Counted from the stretch's first letter, positions 1-6,154 are shown. The stretch: 6,937 nt of DNA from Trueperaceae bacterium (GCA_007121175.1 SKMG01000344.1:1-6937), one strand, 5' to 3'. Notes: a model not told the origin generated them from the sequence alone. Numbers and translations: made by a program.

Positions 1-1269
1 CCGCTCCCGACCGATTCGCCGCAGCGCATCCAGCAGCTCATCGACGAGGTGGAGAAGGAACTCACCCGCACGCGGGAAGGGCTCGCCGCCTTGAGCGAGC
101 GGCGTCTCGACGTCGAGCGCTGGCTGCAGCGCACCGAGGACGAGCTGCGCTTCGAGGAGGCGCGCGCGGCGATGGAGACGGTGGGCGCCGTGTCGCTGCT
201 GCGCGGCTTCGTCCCCGCCGACGAGGTCGAGCGCCTCAGCGACCTGGCGCGCGAACGCGGCTGGGGCCTGTGGGTGACCGACGTGGAGAACGACGCTGCG
301 GCGCCGACGCTGATCCGCAACCCGCGCTGGGTCGAGTCGATCCGGCCGGTGTTCGGGTTCCTCGGGATCGTGCCGGCATACGGTCAGATCGACATCAGCC
401 TGCCATTCCTGGTGTTCTTCAGCATCTTCTTCGCCATCATCGTCGGCGATGCGGGCTACGGGCTGATCTTCCTCGGCCTCACCGAGCTCGCGCGCCGCAG
501 GTTGCCCAACGCCTCGGCCAACGTGATCAGGCTGCTGCGCATGCTCTCGATCGGCACGATCGTGTGGGGCGTCGCGACCGGCAATTACTTCGGCGTGACG
601 CTGCCGGGGGTGTTCACGGCCCTGCAGCTCGGGTGGTTGACCGACGAGCGCAACGTCATGATCCTGGCCTTCACCATCGGCGTCATCCACCTGACGCTGG
701 CGCACGGCTGGAACATCGTGCGCTTCTCGAACTCGACGCGCGCGCTGGTCGAGCTCGGGTGGATCTTCACCACCTGGACGATGTACTTCCTGGCGCGTCA
801 GCTGGTGGTCGGCGATCCGTTCCCACAGCTCGCGTGGGTGTCGCTGGCGATCGGTGTGACGCTCATCGTCCTCTTCATCACCCCGTGGGGGCGCCTGCGC
901 AGCGAGTGGTTCACCCACGCGATGCTGCCGCTCAACCTGGTGAGCAACTTCGTCGACGTCGTCTCGTACGTGCGCTTGTTCGCAGTCGGCGCGGCCACCT
1001 TCGCGGTCGCCGAGGCCTTCAACGACCTCGCGATGTCCATCGGCCTGGGCGGGATCCTGGGCGGACTGGTGAGCGCGCTGGTGCTCTTCTTCGGCCATAC
1101 CCTGAACGTGCTGCTGGCTGCGATGGGCGTCTTGGTCCACGGCGTCCGCCTCAACACGCTCGAGTTCGCCGGCCACCTCGGCCTCTCTTGGACCGGGCAC
1201 CCCTACCGTCCGTTTGCTCGCGTCGTTCGCCCGGACGCAGAAGGAGAACCAACATGGAACCCCAGGTGA
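1..1269 (+). CDS. atpI: V-type ATP synthase subunit I, C-terminal part (5' end outside window)
   Basis: Membrane stator subunit of a bacterial V/A-type ATPase. It forms the ion half-channels against the proteolipid ring and anchors the peripheral stalk. The frame is open from base 1, so the 422 visible residues are a C-terminal part; the family usually has about 600-700 residues. Window residues 1-60 are a charged, Leu/Glu/Arg-rich coiled-coil-like end of the cytoplasmic domain. Several membrane segments follow. Family hallmarks are GDAGYG (about residues 149-154), the SYVRLFAVG segment with the conserved transport arginine at residue 325 (codon 973-975), and the C-terminal HGVRLNTLEF stretch ending in a HPYRPF-like motif. 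The last 16 bases overlap the start of the proteolipid gene, which suggests translational coupling. The GTG at base 49 is internal and is not the start. Identification is firm; whether the enzyme makes or hydrolyses ATP cannot be told. Confidence 0.95.
   Translation, partial: PLPTDSPQRIQQLIDEVEKELTRTREGLAALSERRLDVERWLQRTEDELRFEEARAAMETVGAVSLLRGFVPADEVERLSDLARERGWGLWVTDVENDAAAPTLIRNPRWVESIRPVFGFLGIVPAYGQIDISLPFLVFFSIFFAIIVGDAGYGLIFLGLTELARRRLPNASANVIRLLRMLSIGTIVWGVATGNYFGVTLPGVFTALQLGWLTDERNVMILAFTIGVIHLTLAHGWNIVRFSNSTRALVELGWIFTTWTMYFLARQLVVGDPFPQLAWVSLAIGVTLIVLFITPWGRLRSEWFTHAMLPLNLVSNFVDVVSYVRLFAVGAATFAVAEAFNDLAMSIGLGGILGGLVSALVLFFGHTLNVLLAAMGVLVHGVRLNTLEFAGHLGLSWTGHPYRPFARVVRPDAEGEPTWNPR
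1241..1246 (+). promoter_or_regulatory. Ribosome binding site for atpK
   Basis: AAGGAG lies inside the 3' end of the subunit I gene, 7 bases before the ATG at 1254. It fixes the proteolipid start and shows that K is translated from its own site although the two genes overlap. Confidence 0.8.
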
Positions 1270-1721
1270 TGCTCTCGCTGGGACAGGCCGGCGCTGCGGC
1301 CGTGCTCGGACTCGCCGCGGTCGGCTCGGCGTTCGGCACCGGCGCTGCTGCGCTCTCCGCCATCGGCGTCTGGAAGCGCGCCTACGCGCTCGACAAGACC
1401 GCGCCGTTCATCCTGGTCACGTTCATCGGGGCGCCGTTGTCGCAGACCATCTACGGCATGATCCTCATGAACACGATCGTGCAGACCGCGGCCCAACGGG
1501 CCGAGGCTGGCGACTACGTGGGGTTCCCGGCCATGCTCGCCGCCGGTGTCTTCGGCGGACTGGGGATGGCGGCCTCCGCCTACGCCCAGGGTCGGGCGGG
1601 GGCGGTCGCAGCCGACGCGATCGGCGACACCGGCAAAGGCTTGGGGAACTACCTCATGGCGATCGGCATCGTCGAGACGGTGGCGCTGTTCGTGCTGGTG
1701 TTCATCCAGGCGACGCTGTAG
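1254..1721 (+). CDS. atpK: V-type ATP synthase subunit K (proteolipid ring subunit, two-hairpin form)
   Basis: Ring-forming proteolipid that carries the coupling ion past subunit I. The product has 155 residues with four membrane helices as two hairpins (about 8-40, 51-80, 90-120, 131-155). This is the duplicated NtpK type rather than the single-hairpin form of about 100 residues found in Thermus. The ion-binding glutamate is E141 in IVETVALF of the last helix; the matching place in the first hairpin has no acid, so there is one site per subunit. By eye, S63, Q64 (in PLSQTIYG) and Q112 (in YAQGRAG) align with Enterococcus hirae NtpK T64, Q65 and Q110, which with E139 bind sodium. The ATG at 1254 is chosen for its AAGGAG at 7 bases spacing and overlaps atpI by 16 bases. 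A strong stem-loop starts 5 bases after the stop. Sodium coupling is inference only. Confidence 0.93.
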   Translation: MEPQVMLSLGQAGAAAVLGLAAVGSAFGTGAAALSAIGVWKRAYALDKTAPFILVTFIGAPLSQTIYGMILMNTIVQTAAQRAEAGDYVGFPAMLAAGVFGGLGMAASAYAQGRAGAVAADAIGDTGKGLGNYLMAIGIVETVALFVLVFIQATL

Positions 1722-1782
1722 GGCAGGGAGGCACTGGGCGCCGCTGGCGCCGGGAGCCTCCAGGCGGCGCTGTAGCGCAGGG
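1706..1782 (+). repeat. Imperfect direct repeat of the 3' end of atpK
   Basis: Bases 1706-1728, which include the last codons and TAG of atpK, recur at 1760-1782 with 21 of 23 bases identical. The offset is 54 bases, exactly 18 codons. The second copy keeps the frame and again ends in TAG (1773-1775), reading Q-A-A-L-stop against the real Q-A-T-L-stop. The stem-loop at 1727-1761 lies between the copies. It may be the remnant of a small tandem duplication. Confidence 0.6.
1727..1761 (+). terminator. Stem-loop after atpK, candidate terminator of the ATPase transcript
   Basis: Two stacked perfect stems: outer GGAGGC (1727-1732) with GCCTCC (1756-1761), and inner GGCGCC (1737-1742) with GGCGCC (1746-1751) around a GCT loop. 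In the 4x4 internal loop between them, C-G and U-G pairs are also possible. It begins 5 bases after the stop codon. There is no T tract, so it is either a GC-rich, T-less terminator or an RNA 3'-end stabiliser. The position and all-GC inner stem support a real RNA structure. Confidence 0.5.
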
Positions 1783-1814
1783 CGCCGCGCCGAGAAGCAG
1801 CCTGTGCGCGCCCG

Positions 1815-1848
1815 GACCGGTATCCTGACCGACGGCGGTCGACCGGTC
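1815..1848. promoter_or_regulatory. Nested inverted repeat upstream of the oxidoreductase gene, possible operator or hairpin
   Basis: ACCGGT occurs at 1816-1821 and 1842-1847 and, being self-complementary, can form an outer stem. Inside it GACCG (1827-1831) pairs with CGGTC (1836-1840). The element lies about 42 bases before the ATG at 1890. A poor -10-like TATGGT is at 1858-1863, without a matching -35 element. In GC-rich DNA such short palindromes arise by chance, so the regulatory role is only a suggestion. Confidence 0.22.
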
Positions 1849-1889
1849 TGGGCGCGTTATGGTGTCTGGCGGTCGGCCTGGGAGGCAGC

Positions 1890-2888
1890 ATGCCAGAACG
1901 CGTCCGTTGGGGTGTCATGAGCACCGCTCGCATCGCCCGAGAGAAGGTCGTCCCGGGCATGCTCGGGGCCCGCAACGTCGAGGTGGTCGCGATCGCCTCG
2001 CGCAGCCTCGATCGGGCTCGCGCGTCCGCCGCGGAGCTGCGCATCCCCCGCGCCCACGGCAGCTACGAGGCACTCCTGGCCGACGCCGACGTGGACGCCG
2101 TCTACGTGCCGCTGCCGAACGCGCTGCACGTCGAGTGGTCGATCCGTGCCCTCGAGGCGGGCAAGCACGTGCTGTGCGAGAAGCCGCTGGGGATGAATGC
2201 TGCGGATGCGGAGCGCCTGGCGCGAGCGGCGAGCGGGCGGCCGGAGCTCAAGGTGATGGAGGCGTTCATGTACCGCTTCCACCCGCAGTGGATCTTTGCG
2301 AAGCGCCTGGTCGACGAGGGCGCCATCGGGCAACTGCTGCAGGTGCACTCCCACTTCTCCTACTACAAGCTCGATCCGGACAACATCCGCAACCAGCCCG
2401 AGGCCGGCGGCGGGGGCCTGATGGACATCGGCTGCTACGACGTCTCGCTGGCGCGCTACCTGTTCGGCGAGGAGCCGCTGCGGGTGATCGCCGCGGTCGA
2501 CCTCGACCCGACGCTCGGCGTCGACCGGCTCGTGAGCGCGCTGCTCGACTTCAGCGGAGGCCGCAGCGCGACGTTCAGCTGCGCGACCCAGCTGTGGCCG
2601 CACCAGCGCGCCGAGGCGTTCGGCAGCCACGGCCGCGTGGAGCTCGAGATCCCGTTCAACGCGCCACAGGACGGGCCCTGCCGCGTCTGGCACGAGAGTG
2701 AGGCGGGCGTCGAAGAACGGTCGTTCAGCGACGATCAGTACCGGCTGCAGGCCGAGGCCTTCTCGCGCTCGATCCTGGAGAACGAGCCGGTGCCGTTGCC
2801 GCTCTCGGACGGCGTGGCCAACATGCGGGTGCTCGACGCGATCAAGGCGAGCAGCCGCGAGGGCGGCTGGGCGGCGGTGACGTCCTGA
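1890..2888 (+). CDS. Gfo/Idh/MocA family NAD(P)-dependent oxidoreductase
   Basis: Predicted cytoplasmic dehydrogenase of 332 residues, the usual family length. The N-terminal Rossmann fold begins with RWGVMSTARIA (residues 6-16). The EKP signature is at 97-99 (K98 catalytic), followed by VMEAFMYRFHPQ (122-133) and GGGGLMDIGCY (173-183). This set is typical of the branch with dimeric dihydrodiol dehydrogenase and NADP-dependent D-xylose dehydrogenase; K98 and Y183 correspond to the catalytic Lys97/Tyr180 of the mammalian enzyme. The substrate is probably a sugar or related polyol, but it cannot be read from sequence. The ATG is supported by GGGAGG at 1880-1885, 4 bases upstream; M10 (1917) would cut into the first beta strand of the fold. 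It follows atpK by 168 bases with a stem-loop between, so it is probably a separate unit. A second gene follows closely. Family call firm, substrate unknown. Confidence 0.92.
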   Translation: MPERVRWGVMSTARIAREKVVPGMLGARNVEVVAIASRSLDRARASAAELRIPRAHGSYEALLADADVDAVYVPLPNALHVEWSIRALEAGKHVLCEKPLGMNAADAERLARAASGRPELKVMEAFMYRFHPQWIFAKRLVDEGAIGQLLQVHSHFSYYKLDPDNIRNQPEAGGGGLMDIGCYDVSLARYLFGEEPLRVIAAVDLDPTLGVDRLVSALLDFSGGRSATFSCATQLWPHQRAEAFGSHGRVELEIPFNAPQDGPCRVWHESEAGVEERSFSDDQYRLQAEAFSRSILENEPVPLPLSDGVANMRVLDAIKASSREGGWAAVTS

Positions 2889-2947
2889 ACCACGATCCGG
2901 AGGACTACACCGAGCTCGACGAGGAGGCCCTCGAGCTCGACGCTGAG

Positions 2948-3877
2948 ATGCTCGAGGCGGTCTTCGAGCTGTGGAACGCCGCGCCCGACCAGGACTTAGC
3001 CGGGTTGTCGCCCAACGCGCTCACCGAGCTGCTCGACGACCCCTTCGAGGCCACCGACGTGCTGGTGTTCGCCGACGTGCTGCCGCGCGAGCCGCGCGCT
3101 CCGGTGACCACGCTGCTGGCCCCGCTGCTCGAGGCGCTCTTCGAGGCGCCTAGGCGCGCGACCGCGAGCGGTTACCTGCCGCGCGCGCTGTGCCTGGACA
3201 TCGAGCAGCGCTCCTTCGAGCGCCACGGCCTGCTGCCCCTCGAGCGCCGGCGCAGCACCGGGGGCGAATCGACCTTCAGATCGCTCCACGTCGCGCGCCT
3301 GACGGCCACCGCGGCGGGTCTGATCCGCCTGCACCGGGGACGCTTCGAGCTGACGCGCCGGGGCCGCAGGCTCTACGAGCGTCACGGCCTCGCGGGCGTC
3401 TACCCGGCGCTGCTGCGGGCCTACGCGACACGGTTGGAGTGGTCGTCCCTCGACGCCTACCCGCGGGCCGCGATCGTGCAGGCCAGCTTCGCCTTCTCGC
3501 TCGCCCTGCTCTCGCGCTTCGGCCGGACCCCGCGTCCGGGGGCCTTCTACGCCGAGCGCTGGCTCAGAGCGTTCCCCGGCACCGAGGACGTGTTCGAGGT
3601 GGTGCCCTCGGGACCGTCGCTCGCTGCCCCGTCGCGTGGGTCGTCGGGCTCCAGGTCGTCGGGCTCCCGTCGGCCCGCCGGCCAGCGCGAGCGCGCCCGT
3701 GCCCGTGCCGCAGCAGCGCGGCGGCGCTTCGAGCGCTGCTATGAGGGCCGGGTCCTCGACCGCTTCTTCGGCTACTTCGGTCTGGCGACGGTGCAGCGTT
3801 CGGTGTCGGACGACGGTGTCAGCGTTCGCGGCACGGCGCTGCTGCACGACGTCGTGGCGCGGCGCTACGGCGGTTGA
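2948..3877 (+). CDS. Uncharacterised protein with winged-helix-like segment and Ser/Arg-rich insert
   Basis: 309 residues from the first in-frame ATG. From memory it resembles uncharacterised bacterial proteins sometimes named after plasmid pRiA4b ORF-3 or found with SEC-C domains; function unknown. Shared-looking features are GLSPNALTELLDDPF (19-33), TASGYLPRALC (72-82), AGLIRLHRGRFELTRRGRRL (123-142), which looks like the last helix and wing of a winged helix, a YPRAAIVQASFAFSLALL segment (171-188), and RAFPGTED (207-214). Residues 221-262 are a low-complexity Ser/Gly/Arg/Ala insert with an SSGSR duplication. The end, FFGYFGLATVQR onward, again looks conserved. No signal peptide or membrane segment is seen. 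The ATG lacks a good ribosome site. The frame stays open upstream, encodes an acidic stretch, and has a CTG at 2885 overlapping the previous stop, so 21 more residues are possible. It ends 21 bases from the convergent permease gene. Coding call good, function unknown. Confidence 0.75.
   Translation: MLEAVFELWNAAPDQDLAGLSPNALTELLDDPFEATDVLVFADVLPREPRAPVTTLLAPLLEALFEAPRRATASGYLPRALCLDIEQRSFERHGLLPLERRRSTGGESTFRSLHVARLTATAAGLIRLHRGRFELTRRGRRLYERHGLAGVYPALLRAYATRLEWSSLDAYPRAAIVQASFAFSLALLSRFGRTPRPGAFYAERWLRAFPGTEDVFEVVPSGPSLAAPSRGSSGSRSSGSRRPAGQRERARARAAAARRRFERCYEGRVLDRFFGYFGLATVQRSVSDDGVSVRGTALLHDVVARRYGG
3639..3667 (+). repeat. 14-bp tandem-like direct repeat inside the uncharacterised gene
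   Basis: GGTCGTCGGGCTCC occurs at 3639-3652 and again, identical, at 3654-3667, a period of 15 bases or 5 codons. It encodes the repeated SSGSR of the low-complexity insert, so the insert probably grew by in-frame repeat expansion. Confidence 0.8.
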
Positions 3878-3883
3878 GCGGCG

Positions 3884-3897
3884 GCCGAGCCGTCGGC
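3884..3897. terminator. Short palindrome between convergent genes, weak bidirectional terminator candidate
   Basis: GCCGA (3884-3888) and TCGGC (3893-3897) can pair around a 4-base loop within the 21-base gap between the stops at 3877 (+) and 3899 (-). The overlapping AGCCG-T-CGGCT (3888-3898) is also palindromic. There is no T tract and the stem is short. The position suits a shared terminator, but the sequence alone is weak. Confidence 0.22.
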
Positions 3898-3898
3898 T

Positions 3899-4969
3899 TC
3901 AGCCCTTCACCCCGGTGCTGGCGATGCCCGTGGTGATGAAGCGCTGCAGGAACGAGAACACCAAGGTGATCGGCAGCAGCGTGAGCACGGTCATGGCCAG
4001 CACGAAGTGCCACTGCACTTGCAGCTCGCCCTGGAACGCGTTCAGGCCGACTTGCAGCGTGAAGAACTCGCTGCGGGTGAGCACGATCAGCGGCCACAGG
4101 AAGTCGTTCCAGCGCCACATCACCGAGAAGATCGCCAGCACAGCGAGCGCCGGCGCGGCGAGCGGCAGCACGATCTGCCAGTAGAGGCGCCACTCGGACG
4201 CTCCGTCGATGCGGCCCGAATCGAGCAGCTCGTCGGGGATCGTGAGCATGTACTGCCTGAGCAGGAACACGCCCGTCGGCGTGGCGGCGCCGGGGATGAT
4301 CACGCCCCAGAGGTTGTTGACCCAGCCGACCTGGTTGATGACCAGGTAGACCGGCACGAGGATCACGCTGATCGGGATCATCAGGGTGCTGATGATGATC
4401 AGGAAGACGACGTTGCGGCCACGAAAGCGGTACTTGCTGAGCGCGAAGGCGGCCATGCTGTTGATCACCAGGGTGATGAGCGTGGCGCCAACGGTCACCA
4501 CCACGCTGTTGCGCAAGTAGCGCGCGAAGTTGAAGCGGGTGAACGACTGCGTGTAGTTCTCGACGGCCAGGCGGACGTGCCGGACTGCGCTGCGCTGGTC
4601 GATGTGCACTTGGATGATCTCGTCGGGCGCAGCGGGGTCGACCATCTGCGCCATCAGCCCGACGCGGCGGACCTGGGCGAGCCGCGCCGTGGTGCCGTCC
4701 TCGAGCACCACGTCGTAGAGCGGCAGCGGTTGAGCGTAGCCGGGCACGACCACGGTCTCCTGCGCGAGCGGTAGCAGGGTCGGCGGGAACTCGATGAGGT
4801 TGGCCGGTGTCTTGAACGACGACAGCACCAGCCAGGCGACGGGACCGAACATCACCAGCACGCCGGCGGCGAGGTAGGCGTAGGTGAGCACGTCGGTGGC
4901 GCTCAGGCGTGAGCGCCGGCCGCGCTGGTCGCCCCGGCGCCGGGTGAGGAAGCGAGCCACCGTCGTCAT
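3899..4969 (-). CDS. Carbohydrate ABC transporter permease, MalG-like, with long extracytoplasmic insertion
   Basis: Inner-membrane subunit of a CUT1-like sugar importer, 356 residues. Helices are expected at about 26-50, 151-175, 186-211, 219-238, 271-292 and 320-342. The EAA loop that docks the ATPase runs from E247 through G256 to P269 (DSGRIDGASEW, then IVLP). The tail QRFITTGIASTGVKG matches the MalG signature ending in VKG. The first outer loop is unusual: after SSFKTPANLIEFPPTLLP there are about 67 extra residues (70-136), rich in beta-type sequence, before the normal ENYTQ...RYLRNS region. The family is normally about 270-300 residues. The ATG (4967-4969) overlaps the upstream permease stop by 4 bases (ATGA), showing translational coupling. 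The frame extends further upstream to 5395, but that part is antisense-phase shadow of the neighbouring permease. Substrate unknown; no ATPase gene follows. Confidence 0.92.
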   Translation of the reverse strand: MTTVARFLTRRRGDQRGRRSRLSATDVLTYAYLAAGVLVMFGPVAWLVLSSFKTPANLIEFPPTLLPLAQETVVVPGYAQPLPLYDVVLEDGTTARLAQVRRVGLMAQMVDPAAPDEIIQVHIDQRSAVRHVRLAVENYTQSFTRFNFARYLRNSVVVTVGATLITLVINSMAAFALSKYRFRGRNVVFLIIISTLMIPISVILVPVYLVINQVGWVNNLWGVIIPGAATPTGVFLLRQYMLTIPDELLDSGRIDGASEWRLYWQIVLPLAAPALAVLAIFSVMWRWNDFLWPLIVLTRSEFFTLQVGLNAFQGELQVQWHFVLAMTVLTLLPITLVFSFLQRFITTGIASTGVKG

Positions 4970-6039
4970 GCGAGGTGCCTCTCGCTGCCGCGGCCGACGC
5001 GCAGCTGGATCAGCGTCACCACCAGCAGCACCGCCCCGAGCGAGACGCTCGCTGCCGCAGCGATGCCGAAGCGCGGGTTCTGGGTGCCGAAGCCGGTCTG
5101 GTAGATGTACTGGACCATCAGCAGCGTCGCGCTGCCGGGCCCGCCGCCGGTGAGCACGAAGACCTCGTCGAACATCTGCACGGCGCGGATGAGCGACAGC
5201 ACCAAGACGACCATCATGGTCGGCATCAGCAGCGGCAGGGTGATGTGCCGAAACGACTGCACGCCCGAGGTGCCGTCGATGGCGCCGGCATCGTAGAGCT
5301 CGACCGGGATGCTCTGCAGGCCGGCGAGGAGGATCAGCGTGTAGAAGCCCATGTTGGCCCAGATGCTGACCAAGATCACCCAGGTCATGGCCCAACGGCC
5401 GTCCAGCAGGAAGTTGATCGGGTCGGAGCCGAGCGAGACCAGGATCGCGTTGAGCACCCCCTCACGCTGCAAGATCCACTTCCAGATGAGCGCCACCACC
5501 ACCGGCGAGAGCAGCACGGGGTAGAAGAAGACGCTGCGGAAGAAGCCGCGCGCGACGATCTTACGGTTGAGCGCCAAGGCGGTCACGAGCGAGATGACGA
5601 CCATGCCGCCGACCTGGAACAGCACGAACACGCCGGTGTTGCGCGCCGCGCGCCAGAAGCGGTCCTCGAGGCAGGTGTTGGGGTTGGTGTAGTCCGTGCA
5701 GGTGAAGAGGCGCTCGAAGTTGGCGCTGCCGACGTAGGGACGGTCTTGCGGGTAGAGCCGCGGGCCGGCCGTGGTCGCGTAGTAGAGGTTCAGCACCATC
5801 GGGAACAGGATGAAGATGCCGAACACCAGCAGGTTCGGTACGAGGAAGACCCACGCCATGCGGCGAATGCCCACCAGCCGTTGGATCGGCTCCATCACCA
5901 GCCCGACGGCGTTCATCAGCAGCGCGTAGAGCCCCTGCAGGCCGCGGCCCAGGAGGCTACGGCTCTGGGTACCGACGGCTGAGGCGCCGCGGTCTCCTGG
6001 ACCGCGGGTGCGTGGCATGGCGGTCGGTCGTCCGGCCAT
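4966..6039 (-). CDS. Carbohydrate ABC transporter permease, MalF/UgpA-like
   Basis: Partner membrane subunit of the same importer, 357 residues. After a long, mostly basic N-terminal region of about 60 residues with an amphipathic stretch (33-55), helices are expected at about 62-88, 132-157, 166-190, 216-240, 268-290 and 326-346. The EAA loop runs E247 (ELYDAGAIDG) to G256 and ITLP (266-269), the same spacing as in the MalG-like partner. FVLTGGGPGSAT (294-305) is typical of the MalF/UgpA group. The first outer loop (89-131) holds two cysteines, C114 and C123, in FTCTDYTNPNTCLED, plausibly a disulfide. The start at 6037-6039 is chosen for GGAGG 9 bases upstream; M8 is an alternative without such a site. 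It lies 115 bases after the binding-protein stop, with a strong stem-loop between, and overlaps the next permease by 4 bases. Confidence 0.93.
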   Translation of the reverse strand: MAGRPTAMPRTRGPGDRGASAVGTQSRSLLGRGLQGLYALLMNAVGLVMEPIQRLVGIRRMAWVFLVPNLLVFGIFILFPMVLNLYYATTAGPRLYPQDRPYVGSANFERLFTCTDYTNPNTCLEDRFWRAARNTGVFVLFQVGGMVVISLVTALALNRKIVARGFFRSVFFYPVLLSPVVVALIWKWILQREGVLNAILVSLGSDPINFLLDGRWAMTWVILVSIWANMGFYTLILLAGLQSIPVELYDAGAIDGTSGVQSFRHITLPLLMPTMMVVLVLSLIRAVQMFDEVFVLTGGGPGSATLLMVQYIYQTGFGTQNPRFGIAAAASVSLGAVLLVVTLIQLRVGRGSERHLA

Positions 6040-6048
6040 GGGCAGGAA

Positions 6049-6053
6049 CCTCC
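6049..6053 (-). promoter_or_regulatory. Ribosome binding site for the MalF-like permease
   Basis: GGAGG on the minus strand, 9 bases before the ATG at 6037-6039. It supports the upstream start over the methionine seven codons later. Confidence 0.65.
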
Positions 6054-6081
6054 GCGGCGCCGGCGGTCGCCGCTACGGTCA

Positions 6082-6113
6082 GGGCGCTACCGGTGATCGT
6101 ACCGGTAGCGCCC
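6082..6113 (-). terminator. Perfect 13-bp stem-loop between binding-protein and permease genes
   Basis: GGGCGCTACCGGT (6082-6094) is followed by six bases and then its exact reverse complement (6101-6113). On the minus-strand transcript it lies 41 bases after the binding-protein stop and 42 bases before the permease ATG. There is no T tract after it. In binding-protein transporters such an intercistronic hairpin often causes partial termination or blocks 3' decay, so that the binding protein is made in excess; that role here is inference. Because each arm holds the palindrome ACCGGT, a protein-binding operator is an alternative. Confidence 0.6.
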
Positions 6114-6154
6114 ACAGCGGGTGGGGGAGATGACGTCGCCGAACGCTCGCGGCG

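Noticed and set aside
270..1721. 483-codon open frame running across subunit I into K
   Set aside because: Its first part is Arg/His/Pro-rich shadow of subunit I in another frame; only the stretch from the ATG at 1254 is the real K gene.
1719..1775. TAG followed by a hairpin, considered as a pyrrolysine-type readthrough signal
   Set aside because: K is complete at the first TAG, the extension has no known function, and no pyrrolysine genes are visible.
1858..1863. TATGGT as -10 element of a promoter for the oxidoreductase
   Set aside because: No -35 element at a sensible distance; too weak to list on its own.
1857..2701. Two frames of about 280 codons, one on each strand, overlapping the oxidoreductase
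   Set aside because: Both are Arg/Ala-rich shadows; the 1890-2888 frame alone carries the EKP and GCY motifs.
2911..2942. 11-bp direct repeat CGAGCTCGACG (2911-2921 and 2932-2942)
   Set aside because: Explained by repeated Glu-Leu-Asp codons of the acidic stretch; no sign of a site or mobile-element end.
4970..5395. Upstream extension of the MalG-like frame, which would give a 498-residue protein
   Set aside because: The extension is out-of-frame MalF-like sequence; the ATGA junction and the basic N terminus starting MTTVARF mark the real start.
4975..5982. 335-codon + strand frame opposite the MalF-like permease
   Set aside because: Composition is Asp/His/Gln/Glu-rich without motifs, as expected for the reverse strand of a GC-rich membrane protein gene whose minus-strand product is clearly a permease.
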